Source: Bacteroidales bacterium (GTDB lineage: Bacteria; Bacteroidota; Bacteroidia; Bacteroidales; UBA932). From it: a DNA stretch of 64,000 bases. Made by a program: the position numbers and the translations under genes. The notes under the pieces are model-generated. The model searched no databases. It was not told the origin of the DNA and worked only from the letters and a program-made list of their open reading frames with translations. The DNA lies in assembly GCA_017476575.1 (NCBI GenBank), contig JAFUZO010000008.1, forward strand, positions 34,260 through 98,259. The letters are read 5' to 3'. Positions 35,429 to 43,522 of this stretch are shown one piece after another (the stretch's first letter is position 1; each line of letters opens with the position of its first letter).

Positions 35429-36276
35429 AGGATAATTTTGTCTACGTCCATGACCAGGATGCCTTCCGCCCCGATGGCCTTGAGTTGGCGGACTTTGGTC
35501 CAGAGGTCGGCGGCATTGATGACCGAATGCAGGGAGCACCAGTCGCCGGTGGCCAGCGGCATGACGGTCGGGCTCCGCATCGCCGGCAGGATCCGGATGG
35601 CCTCGTCCAGGGCGGCCCGGGGCACGTTGAGCAGCAGGTACTTCTTGCCGCGGCTGATGGTCTCGGACTCGATGCGGAACAGCAGGTCGTCGAGCAGAGC
35701 CTGCTCCTCCGCGTCCAGCCCTTTCCGGGCAATCAGGACGGCCTCCGACTCCAGCACAGTCTCGACCTCCCGGAGCCCGTTCGCGACGAGGGTGCTGCCC
35801 GAGGACACGATGTCGAAGATGGCGTCCGCGATACCGATGGCCGGGGCGATCTCCACCGAGCCGGTGATGACCTCGATGCGCGCTGCGATGCCCTCCCGGT
35901 CCAGATACCGCTGGAGGATGCGGGGGCAGGAGGTGGCAATCCGCCGCCCTTGGAACCAGGCGGGCCCGTCGTAGTCCGTTCCCTTCGGGATGGCAAGGCT
36001 GAGGCGGCAGGCGCCGAATCCGAGGCGGGCGGCGATGTCCACGTCCGCGCCCCGTTCCTCCACCTCGTTAAGGCCCACGATGCCGAGGGCGGCCGTCCCG
36101 CCCGCGACCACCTGCGGGATGTCGTCGTCCCTGAGGTACAGGGCTTCGATGGGGAAGTTCTGCGACCGGGACAGCAGTTTCCGTTTGGGAGTGTCGACAT
36201 CGATGCCGATACTCCCCAGGAGCGCGAGGCTCTCTTCGTTCAGTCGTCCTTTCGACTGGATGGCAATCCGTATCAT
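35425..36276 (-). CDS. hisG: ATP phosphoribosyltransferase, long form (HisG-L)
   Basis: 283 residues from MIRIAIQSKGRLNEESLALL; the open frame continues upstream through the attenuator but this start follows the leader and gives the family N-terminus. It catalyses the first step of histidine synthesis. The catalytic PRPP loop is in ITGSVEIAPAIGIADAIFDIVSSGSTL. The C-terminal third (about 210-283, KKYLLLNVPRAALDEAIRIL to the end) is the ACT-like regulatory domain, so the enzyme should be feedback-inhibited by histidine without HisZ. Confidence 0.97.
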   Translation of the reverse strand: MIRIAIQSKGRLNEESLALLGSIGIDVDTPKRKLLSRSQNFPIEALYLRDDDIPQVVAGGTAALGIVGLNEVEERGADVDIAARLGFGACRLSLAIPKGTDYDGPAWFQGRRIATSCPRILQRYLDREGIAARIEVITGSVEIAPAIGIADAIFDIVSSGSTLVANGLREVETVLESEAVLIARKGLDAEEQALLDDLLFRIESETISRGKKYLLLNVPRAALDEAIRILPAMRSPTVMPLATGDWCSLHSVINAADLWTKVRQLKAIGAEGILVMDVDKIIL

Positions 36277-36302
36277 CCGTTCAAGTCCGTTAGGTTGATA
36301 TG

Positions 36303-36334
36303 AAAAAAAATCCCTGCCTTCGGGGAGGGCAGGG
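36303..36334 (-). terminator. his attenuator: intrinsic terminator hairpin
   Basis: On the minus strand CCCTGCC / GGCAGGG forms the core of the stem (36328-36334 with 36312-36318), extendable to about 10 bp with a 3-nt CCC loop. It is followed at once by A and a run of eight T (36303-36310). It lies 27 nt before the hisG start and after the His-rich leader peptide, as expected for an attenuator. Confidence 0.9.
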
Positions 36335-36407
36335 GTCCGCAATGCTTGCAAATCTCCATGGAGTGTGGAATACGGCAACCAACCCGCCCTATCTCGGTGA
36401 AACAGGG
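36326..36407 (-). promoter_or_regulatory. his attenuator: alternative 1:2 and 2:3 pairings
   Basis: Segment 1 (36399-36407, minus strand CCCTGTTTC, within the leader codons just after the His run) can pair over 9 bp, two of them G-U, with segment 2 (36387-36395, GAGATAGGG), loop 3 nt. Segment 2 extended (36383-36390, AGGGCGGG) can instead pair over 8 bp, one G-U, with the terminator 5' arm (36326-36334, CCCTGCCCT). A ribosome stalled on the His codons would cover segment 1 and free segment 2 to block the terminator. Pairings were found by eye; energies were not computed. Confidence 0.8.
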
Positions 36408-36445
36408 TAGTGATGATGGTTGAAGTTGTTGCGTTTTCCGTCCAT
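36389..36445 (-). CDS. hisL: his operon leader peptide, 18 aa with three consecutive His
   Basis: Short reading frame MDGKRNNFNHHHYPVSPR ending in TAG. The His codons (CAT CAT CAC) are at 36410-36418. It begins 9 nt after the -7 box of the his promoter, and its end overlaps the 1:2 hairpin. By analogy with enterobacterial hisL, the ribosome would stall here when charged His-tRNA is scarce and so let transcription continue into hisG. Three His is fewer than the seven of the Escherichia coli leader. Confidence 0.85.
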   Translation of the reverse strand: MDGKRNNFNHHHYPVSPR

Positions 36446-36453
36446 ATTGGTTG

Positions 36454-36483
36454 CAAAGTTAACGATAAATCCGGAAAAACCAA
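36454..36483 (-). promoter_or_regulatory. Promoter of the his operon
   Basis: On the minus strand TTG (36481-36483) is followed by 19 nt and then TAACTTTG (36454-36461), an exact match to the Bacteroidota TTG-N19-21-TAnnTTTG promoter. It lies directly upstream of the leader peptide. Confidence 0.8.
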
Positions 36484-36533
36484 GCCCGCCCCGGATTTTT
36501 CCCCGCTTTTCACCGGGCGGGGGGGGCCGGATG

Positions 36534-36564
36534 TTGGTGCGAATCGAATAATTCACTATATTTG
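36534..36564 (+). promoter_or_regulatory. Promoter of third ECF sigma gene
   Basis: TTG (36534-36536), 20-nt spacer, then TATATTTG (36557-36564), an exact TAnnTTTG match. The ATG of the sigma gene follows 27 nt later at 36592. Confidence 0.75.
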
Positions 36565-36591
36565 CCCACCACATGGTCGTATGGGAGAGTC

Positions 36592-37173
36592 ATGGACAAG
36601 GAAGAACTACGTATCGTAGAACTGCTTCGCGAGGGCGATGAACGGGCATACAGATATCTGTATGAGGAACATTATGCCATCCTGTGCGAAATTGCTTCGC
36701 GGCTGCTCCATGACGACTTTCTGGCCGAGACCGTTGTGGGGGACGTCTTCTTCCATATCTGGGAGATCCGCCAGGACCTTGAAATCCGGACTTCGATACG
36801 CAGCTACCTGGCCCGCAGTGTCCGCAACCGTTGTCTCAACTACCTGACCTCTCCATCGGTCCGGAGCACGACGACGCTGGAAGAGGATCCGGTGGACGGA
36901 CTGCGCGACCCTGGATTCCCGCTCGGCAGACTGCTCTATTCCGAACTGGAGGGAGAAATCGGCAAGGCGGTCGGCCGCCTTCCCGAGGAGACCCGCCGGG
37001 TTTTCCGCATGCACCGTTTCGAAGGAAAAAAATATCAGGAGATTGCCACAGAACTCGGCATCTCGGTCAATACGGTGAAATACCATATCAAACGGGCGCT
37101 TTCCTCCCTCCGGACGGACCTGGGCCGCTATCTGCTCCTGTCCCTGCTGGTGCTCCCGTCTGCCTTCCTGTGA
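36592..37173 (+). CDS. ECF RNA polymerase sigma factor
   Basis: 193 residues from MDKEELRIVELLREGDE; an upstream in-frame ATG overlaps the -7 box and is rejected. Sigma region 2 (LLHDDFLAETVVGDVFFHIWEI) and region 4 with YQEIATELGISVNTVKYHIK are clear. The C-terminus ends in a hydrophobic run (YLLLSLLVLPSAFL), as in the sigma factor at 9040. It heads the large plus-strand locus and is followed after 65 nt by its fecR partner. Confidence 0.92.
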   Translation: MDKEELRIVELLREGDERAYRYLYEEHYAILCEIASRLLHDDFLAETVVGDVFFHIWEIRQDLEIRTSIRSYLARSVRNRCLNYLTSPSVRSTTTLEEDPVDGLRDPGFPLGRLLYSELEGEIGKAVGRLPEETRRVFRMHRFEGKKYQEIATELGISVNTVKYHIKRALSSLRTDLGRYLLLSLLVLPSAFL

Positions 37174-37238
37174 TTTTTTGCGGCCGACGGCTACCCTTCC
37201 CGGCGCCCCGGCTGTCTATTTGATTTAAAGCCGATCCA

Positions 37239-38147
37239 ATGGAAAAGAAATACGACATAGACGACATCACCTCCCGTTATCTCTCTGGCGAAGTGGACGG
37301 GACGATGCAGGAGGACCTCTACCTGGGCCGTTTCGACACGGAAAAGGCCTACGCCTCCTTCCGGAAGCGGACGAAGGCGGCCGTCTGGAGGCACCGGCTC
37401 ATCATCTGGACCCGTGCGGCGGCGGCCTGTGCCGCTGTCGCCGTCATCGCCGGTGTCCTGGCTTTCCGATGGGGACAGCGCCGGGTGACCGGCACTTTCA
37501 CCGATATCGTGGTCGAGGTACCTGCCGGTTCTCGGACGCAGATGACGCTCCCCGACGGTTCGCAAGTCTGGCTCAACGCCGGATCCCGGATGTCGTATTC
37601 CCAGGATTTCGGCGTGAAGGAACGCCGGGTCCGGTTGAGCGGAGAAGGCTACTTCGAGGTGGTCCGCGACGAGGACCGGCCCTTCTCCATCACCTCGCAA
37701 AGCCTTTCGGTCCGGGTGCTCGGGACGAAGTTCGATTTCCGTGACTATCCTGAAGACGGGGAGGCGGTCGTCACCTTGTCCGAGGGAAGCGTCTCGTTGC
37801 ATGTCTTGGACCGGAAGCAGGATGAGTATGTCTTGAAGCCCGGCCATAGCGCGACTTTCGAGAAGGTGACGGGCCAGGTGCGTGTCGGGATGAAAGATGC
37901 TGCCGCCGCCCGCCAGTGGACGGATGGAATCCTTGTCTTTGAAGACCTTGCCTTCGGGGAAATCGTCCGGCAGCTGGCCCGGAGCTACGGCGCGGAAATC
38001 TCCGTGGCCGACCCTGTGCTGGACGACCTCCATTTCTCGGCAGAATTCGATGTGTCGGGCCAGACTCTCGCAGAAGTGCTCGAAGTGCTGTCCGGCACCC
38101 ATCACATCCGCTACCGCTTCGACGGGAACCGGGTGGAAATCTATTGA
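37239..38147 (+). CDS. FecR-family anti-sigma factor
   Basis: 302 residues. Cytoplasmic N-terminus, membrane segment about 48-68 (LIIWTRAAAACAAVAVIAGV), periplasmic FecR domain with LPDGSQVWLNAGSRMSY, GEGYFEVVRDEDRPF and VLGTKFDFRDY, and a C-terminal DUF4974-type domain (VFEDLAFGEIVRQLARSY). It should transmit the ligand signal from the STN domain of the SusC gene that begins 10 nt downstream to the sigma factor at 36592. Confidence 0.92.
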   Translation: MEKKYDIDDITSRYLSGEVDGTMQEDLYLGRFDTEKAYASFRKRTKAAVWRHRLIIWTRAAAACAAVAVIAGVLAFRWGQRRVTGTFTDIVVEVPAGSRTQMTLPDGSQVWLNAGSRMSYSQDFGVKERRVRLSGEGYFEVVRDEDRPFSITSQSLSVRVLGTKFDFRDYPEDGEAVVTLSEGSVSLHVLDRKQDEYVLKPGHSATFEKVTGQVRVGMKDAAAARQWTDGILVFEDLAFGEIVRQLARSYGAEISVADPVLDDLHFSAEFDVSGQTLAEVLEVLSGTHHIRYRFDGNRVEIY

Positions 38148-38157
38148 CAGTCCCTGC

Positions 38158-41100
38158 ATGGATGCCCGCAAGAGACGGATGACCGTTGTCCTGCTGTTGC
38201 TGTGTACGGCCCTCGGCGCCCAGAACCTGCATGTGGATCTGGACGGAATGACCGTCAAGCAGGCGATGCGCCGGATCCGCCATGAGAGCGGCTTGTCCTT
38301 CGTCTATGAGGCCCACGACCTGGCAGCGGACAAGGTCGTGAACATCCATGCATCGACATTGCCGGAGGCCCTGGACCAGCTGCTCGAAGGGCAGGGGCTG
38401 ACGTATACGGTCAAGGACCGCAGCATCATCCTGTCCAAGATACCGGCTCCGGAGGCCGGGGAAGGAGATATGCCTTCCGTCATCCGGGGACGGGTGGTGG
38501 ACGAGGCGGGAGCGCCGGTTGCAGGCGCCGTCGTCCTCGTCCTCGGGACGGGCATGGGGGTCCTGTCCATGCCCGACGGGACTTTCGAGCTCGAGGCACG
38601 GGCCGGTACCCTGGTCCAGGTGTCCAGCCTGGGACTGCGGGCGGTGGAGATGCCTGCACGGCCTGGCATGCGGGTCGTCCTCCAGGGCGAATCACAAGAA
38701 CTGGACGAGACGGTCGTGGTCGGCTATGGCAGTCAGTTGAAAGTCAACCTCACCGGCGCTGTCTCCTCCCTGTCGTCCAAGGACTTGCAGAGGAGAGCCG
38801 CGCCGACCCTGACCCATATGCTCCAGGGAACGGTCCCCGGCCTGTTCGTCCAGACCTATTCCGGCAATCCGGCCGACAGTCCCTCCATGATGATCCGGGG
38901 CTATCCTTCCGTGAACGGCGGCGTCCCGCTGGTGCTGGTCGACGGGGTGGAAGGCGACCTGGCACAGGTCAATGCCGCCGATGTCGAATCCATCTCCCTG
39001 ATCAAGGACGCCTCATCGTCGGCCATCTACGGGGCCAAGGCCTCCTTCGGCGTCATCCTCGTGACCACCAAGTCGGGCTCGGCTTCTGCCGGACGCCCGC
39101 AGGTGCGCTACAACGGTTGCATCGGGTTCAGTACGCCGACGACCCGCACCGACTTCGAGACCCGGGGCTACGATTCCGTCTTCATCAGCGACCTCTTCAT
39201 GAAGGAGACGACCGGGCGCGGATACACCTTCTACACCGAGAAGGACATGGATGAACTGTACCGCCGCCGCGGCGACCGGACCGAGCAGCCCGGCCGGCCG
39301 TGGATCCTGCAGGAGGAGCGGAACGGGCGGCTCAGCTGGATCTATTACTGCAATACGGACTGGTACCACGAGATGTATACAGATTACAATCCGTTGCAGC
39401 GGCATAACGTGTCCGTCACAGGCGGCAACGAGACGGTGCGCTATTACCTTTCTGCAGGGTATGAACACAAGGAAGGGACTTTCCGGGTACGCCCCGAGCG
39501 CTATGACAAGTACACCGTGCTCGGCAAGACTGAGTTCGCCCTTTCTCCCCGGGTGTCCCTGTCGAACCGGATGGGGTTCTACGCCTCCACGTACGACTAC
39601 CCGGGCAACCGGAATCCCGACAACACCTTCGCCTTCGGCTCCTTCCACGGCCTGGCCTCCTTCCCGCTGCAGAACCCCGACGGGACCTGGGTCTACAAGA
39701 CCATCTTCAACGACTCCAACCTGACCAACGGCTGCCACATCGAGCTCGGCGAGGACACCAAGCGGAACAATGTCGACCGGTATAACTTCTCTGATACGGC
39801 CGAACTCCGCTATTCCCCGCTGGAAGGGCTCGACCTGCGGGCGGACATGACCTATATGCTGAATGCGTCCCGGGAATGCTACCGGTGGACCGGGATGGAG
39901 TATTCCCTGTATCCGGGCGAAGTCGTCCGCGAAGAGTCCGGCCGCTTCATGAACCGGCTGGAGGATTACATGGACCTGGACCGTTATCGGGACTACAACA
40001 TCTGGGGCACGTACGCCTGCACCCTGCAGGAGCGGCATCACCTCCGCATCACCGGTGGATTCAATGCCCAGCGCTCCTATTACAAGCATCATTATACGTA
40101 CGCCGACAACATCGGTTCCGACCTGGTGAGCGACTACGACCTCAAACAGAGCGATGCCGAAGGAAACTATCTCCTCGACATCCGGGGCGGACAAGGCGAA
40201 CATGCGACCGTCGGTTTCTTCGGCCGGGTCGACTATGACTGGCAGGGCCGCTATCTGCTCGAGTGCAGCGGCCGCTACGATGGTTCCTCCGCCTTCCAGA
40301 AAGGGTCGCGCTGGGGTTTCTTCCCGTCCGTCTCCATCGGCTGGCGTTTCTCGGACGAGCCTTTCTTCCGGCCGTTCCGGGCAACCATCCCATCCGGGAA
40401 GGTCCGGTTCTCGGTCGGGACGCTCGGCAACCAGCAGGTCGAGCCCTTCCAGTACATGCGTACCGTCTCGACCCATGCGATTTCCTATCTGTTCGAGAGC
40501 GAGAAGAACCTGCCGGTAGGGGCCTTCATCTCGTCGCCGAATGCGGAGGACCTGACCTGGGAGACCACCCGGCATTACAACTTCGGATTCGACCTGGCCT
40601 TCCTGCAGGAACGTCTCCAGCTGACCTGCGACCTGTTCATCCGCGATACCATCGACATGCTTACCGAGGGGGAGGACCTGCCTTCAGCCTACGGAGCCTC
40701 CTCGCCGCTGATGAACTGCGCCGACCTGCGCTCCAAGGGTTATGAACTCTCCCTGGTGTGGACGGACTCTTTCAACCTGGCGGGGCATCCCCTGCGCTAC
40801 AACATCACCGGGGCGGTCAGCGACTGCACGACCCGGATTACCAAGTTCGGCAACCGGGCCAAGGTGCTCGGCTCCCACTATGTAGGCGAGACCATCGGCG
40901 AAATCTGGGGGTTCGTGGTGGACGGCCTTTTCGAAAGCGATGAGGAAGCGGCCCGCTACACCGACTATGCCGGCGGCGGTATCGACCAGTCCTACCTGGC
41001 CGGCGGCCTTTCCGGCGGATGGAAGGGCGGCGACCTCAGGTTCCGCGACCTCGACGGCGACCGCATCATCTCCAAGGGCGGCTACACGGTCGACAATCCC

Positions 41101-41652
41101 GGCGACCTCAAGGTCATCGGCAACAGCATGCCGCGCTGGCAGTACGGCCTCACGTTGCAGGCCTCCTGGAACGGGTTCGACCTGTCCGCCTTTTTCCAGG
41201 GCATCGGCCGGATGAACTGGTATCCGGGCAGCGACAACATGCCGTTCTGGGGGCCTTACTGCCACCCCTATTGTACGTATTACCAGAAAGATTTCCTGGA
41301 CCGGTGCTGGAGTGAGGACAATACCGGCGCCTACTTCCCGCGGCCGCGCAGCGGAACCGCCCTGGCGGGGACGACACAACTGACGGAAGTCAACGACCGC
41401 TATCTCCAGAACCTCGGCTACTGCCGTCTGAAGAACCTCACCGTCGGCTGGTCCCTGCCGCAGTCTTGGGTCCGGAAGGCCGGCCTCGGGACAGCACGGC
41501 TCTATTTCACGGGCGAGAACGTCGCCTATGTTTCCGGTCTCGACAAGACGACGCGCTACATCGACCCGGAGGCCTGCTATGTCAACAGTCAGAACGGATG
41601 GCTCTACCCTTGGCAGCGCCCGTTCACTTTCGGGGTCGATATCACTTTCTGA
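38158..41652 (+). CDS. SusC/RagA-type TonB-dependent transporter with STN domain
   Basis: 1164 residues from MDARKRRMTVVLLLLCTALG; Met 8 is an alternative start. Signal peptide 1-21, STN domain about 24-95 (MTVKQAMRRIRHESGLSFVY), carboxypeptidase-regulatory-like domain about 107-177, TonB-box region ELDETVVVGYGSQLKVNLTG (181-200), plug with LVLVDGVEGDL and SISLIKDASSSAIYGAKASFGV, and a barrel ending FGVDITF. Much of the barrel matches the transporter at 57059 (TRGYDSVFISDLF, YYCNTDWYHE, GYEHKEGTF). Only this one of the pair has the STN domain and can signal to FecR. Confidence 0.95.
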   Translation: MDARKRRMTVVLLLLCTALGAQNLHVDLDGMTVKQAMRRIRHESGLSFVYEAHDLAADKVVNIHASTLPEALDQLLEGQGLTYTVKDRSIILSKIPAPEAGEGDMPSVIRGRVVDEAGAPVAGAVVLVLGTGMGVLSMPDGTFELEARAGTLVQVSSLGLRAVEMPARPGMRVVLQGESQELDETVVVGYGSQLKVNLTGAVSSLSSKDLQRRAAPTLTHMLQGTVPGLFVQTYSGNPADSPSMMIRGYPSVNGGVPLVLVDGVEGDLAQVNAADVESISLIKDASSSAIYGAKASFGVILVTTKSGSASAGRPQVRYNGCIGFSTPTTRTDFETRGYDSVFISDLFMKETTGRGYTFYTEKDMDELYRRRGDRTEQPGRPWILQEERNGRLSWIYYCNTDWYHEMYTDYNPLQRHNVSVTGGNETVRYYLSAGYEHKEGTFRVRPERYDKYTVLGKTEFALSPRVSLSNRMGFYASTYDYPGNRNPDNTFAFGSFHGLASFPLQNPDGTWVYKTIFNDSNLTNGCHIELGEDTKRNNVDRYNFSDTAELRYSPLEGLDLRADMTYMLNASRECYRWTGMEYSLYPGEVVREESGRFMNRLEDYMDLDRYRDYNIWGTYACTLQERHHLRITGGFNAQRSYYKHHYTYADNIGSDLVSDYDLKQSDAEGNYLLDIRGGQGEHATVGFFGRVDYDWQGRYLLECSGRYDGSSAFQKGSRWGFFPSVSIGWRFSDEPFFRPFRATIPSGKVRFSVGTLGNQQVEPFQYMRTVSTHAISYLFESEKNLPVGAFISSPNAEDLTWETTRHYNFGFDLAFLQERLQLTCDLFIRDTIDMLTEGEDLPSAYGASSPLMNCADLRSKGYELSLVWTDSFNLAGHPLRYNITGAVSDCTTRITKFGNRAKVLGSHYVGETIGEIWGFVVDGLFESDEEAARYTDYAGGGIDQSYLAGGLSGGWKGGDLRFRDLDGDRIISKGGYTVDNPGDLKVIGNSMPRWQYGLTLQASWNGFDLSAFFQGIGRMNWYPGSDNMPFWGPYCHPYCTYYQKDFLDRCWSEDNTGAYFPRPRSGTALAGTTQLTEVNDRYLQNLGYCRLKNLTVGWSLPQSWVRKAGLGTARLYFTGENVAYVSGLDKTTRYIDPEACYVNSQNGWLYPWQRPFTFGVDITF

Positions 41653-41655
41653 ACG

Positions 41656-43485
41656 ATGCGGCGGAACTTCATACCGGTGATCGTGGCGGTGCTCCTGACG
41701 GGCAGCGCCTGCGACGGCTTCCTGGGCACCGGGCCGCTGGACCGGGTGGATGCGGACGGATTCTTCCGCGACGCGACCGAACTCCAAGAGTTCTCCAACA
41801 CCTTCTACGAGGACCTGTTCACAGGCCCGTTCTACGATGCGGAGAACGACATCTATTTCAAGACGACGCTTTCCGGGCGGGTCCAGGGCGGCAACATGCG
41901 CAGCGTCCCTTCCTCCGGCGGCGGCTGGGAGTGGGAGACGCTGCGGAGCGTGAACACGATGCTGGGCAACCTCCACCGCTGTGACGATGCAGAGGTGCGG
42001 ACGGAATACGAGGCGGTGGGACGCTTCTTCCGCTGCTACTTCTACTGGCTGAAGGTCAGGGACTTCGGCGATGTTCCCTGGTACGACCGGGAACTCGGGC
42101 CGACCGATGCGGACCTCTACAGGCCCCGGGATTCGCGGGAATACGTGATGCAGAAGATGATCGAGGACATCGATTTCGCCGCCGCCCACCTGTCTGACCG
42201 GCCCCAGCTCTATCGCGTGACACGCTGGACGGCGCTGGCGCTCAAATCCCGTTTCTGCCTGTTCGAAGGTACGTGGCGGAAATATCACGGCTGGGAAGGG
42301 GAAGGCCATGATGCCGACTGGTATCTCGCCCGGTCGGCCGAGGCGGCGGAGACCTTTATCCGGGAGGGCCCGTACGGCATCTGGTCGACGGGGCATCCGG
42401 AGTCGGACTACCTGATGCTCTTTGCCGGACAGACCTGCAATCCCTACGAGGTGGTCCTGGCCCGGAACTACAATATTTCGTTCTTCCTGTCGCACGAGGC
42501 GACATACGCCACTTTCGGGCCCAACCAGATGGCCGTGGCGAAGAAGTTCGTCGATTCTTTCCTGATGGCTGACGGCTCGCGTTTCACCGACCGGGAAGGC
42601 TGGGAAACAGAGGAATACTTCGGACAGGTGCAGGGACGGGACCCGCGCCTGGGGCAGATCATCCGGCTGCCCGGCTATACGCGCATCGACGACGACCAGG
42701 TCCGTGTCCCCGACTTCGGCAACACCTGTACCGGCTACCAGGTCGTCAAGTTCGCCCAGAGCTATACCGTGCTCGGCGACACCTGGGGACCGACCGATGC
42801 GGACCTGCCGATCTTCCGGGCCGCCGAAGTCTACCTCAACTATTCCGAGGCCATGGCCGAGCGGACCGACGTGGCCCTGACGCAGGAGGATCTGGACCTT
42901 TCCATCCAGCCCATCCGGGCCCGGGCAGGAATGCCTCCGCTCCTGCTGGAAGAGGCGGATGCCCATCCGGACGACGCCTACCTGGGCTCGGAACGATACG
43001 GCTACCGCAACGTCACCGGCCCGGACCGGGGCGTGATCTTGGAAATCCGCCGGGAAAGGGGCATCGAACTGGCCCAGGAGGGAGATTTCCGCTGGTATGA
43101 CCTCATGCGCTGGCGGGAGGGCCTGTGTATCGGACAGCCGATGTACGGCATGTATTTCCGTGGGCCGGGTGACGGGGTGCAGGAGGAGTACGACTTCGAC
43201 GGAGACGGGCGGGTGGACATCAGCCTGTACAATGCCGACCTGTGTGCACGGGATGCATCGGGCAATCCGGTCCCGCCCGCGACGACGGCGCCCTATCAGT
43301 ACCGGCTGCGCTCGGAGATGGTGCTCTCGGACGGCCTCAGCGGCAACGTGGACCCGGTCCGCCGGGTCTCCCACCGCTTCGACGAGGCCCGCGACTACCT
43401 CTGTCCCATCCCCACCGCGGACCTGGCGCTCAACCGCTCCCTCGTCCAGAACCCCGGCTGGAGTGACGGCATCTCCGAACCCTGA
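41656..43485 (+). CDS. SusD-like (RagB/SusD) lipoprotein
   Basis: 609 residues; lipoprotein signal MRRNFIPVIVAVLLTGSACD with Cys 19. SusD features: EFSNTFYEDLFTGPFYD, RFFRCYFYWLKVRDFGDVPW, YRVTRWTALALKSRFCLFEGTWRKYHG, EVYLNYSEAMAE and NPGWSDG near the end. It starts 3 nt after susC. It is clearly related to the SusD at 60301 (shared VPSSGGGW and FEGTWRKYHG segments) and to the one at 2731. Confidence 0.94.
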   Translation: MRRNFIPVIVAVLLTGSACDGFLGTGPLDRVDADGFFRDATELQEFSNTFYEDLFTGPFYDAENDIYFKTTLSGRVQGGNMRSVPSSGGGWEWETLRSVNTMLGNLHRCDDAEVRTEYEAVGRFFRCYFYWLKVRDFGDVPWYDRELGPTDADLYRPRDSREYVMQKMIEDIDFAAAHLSDRPQLYRVTRWTALALKSRFCLFEGTWRKYHGWEGEGHDADWYLARSAEAAETFIREGPYGIWSTGHPESDYLMLFAGQTCNPYEVVLARNYNISFFLSHEATYATFGPNQMAVAKKFVDSFLMADGSRFTDREGWETEEYFGQVQGRDPRLGQIIRLPGYTRIDDDQVRVPDFGNTCTGYQVVKFAQSYTVLGDTWGPTDADLPIFRAAEVYLNYSEAMAERTDVALTQEDLDLSIQPIRARAGMPPLLLEEADAHPDDAYLGSERYGYRNVTGPDRGVILEIRRERGIELAQEGDFRWYDLMRWREGLCIGQPMYGMYFRGPGDGVQEEYDFDGDGRVDISLYNADLCARDASGNPVPPATTAPYQYRLRSEMVLSDGLSGNVDPVRRVSHRFDEARDYLCPIPTADLALNRSLVQNPGWSDGISEP

Positions 43486-43487
43486 CC

Positions 43488-43517
43488 TTGGAATCTCCGT
43501 AAAAATGCGTATGTTTG
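43488..43517 (+). promoter_or_regulatory. Promoter inside the locus, for the M64 peptidase gene
   Basis: TTG (43488-43490), 19-nt spacer, then TATGTTTG (43510-43517), an exact consensus match, just after the susD stop at 43485. It allows the peptidase and following genes to be transcribed apart from the susC/susD unit. The preferred ATG is only 5 nt beyond the box, so the mRNA would be leaderless or nearly so. Confidence 0.65.
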
Positions 43518-43522
43518 TGTCC

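Larger units (their letters stand above)
36277..36591. other. Divergent regulatory spacer between his operon and ECF sigma gene
   Basis: This 315-nt stretch holds the his promoter, leader peptide and attenuator on the minus strand and the promoter of the sigma gene at 36592 on the plus strand. Those elements are listed separately. Between the two promoters (about 36484-36533) I see only a G/C-rich tract with no gene. Confidence 0.8.
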
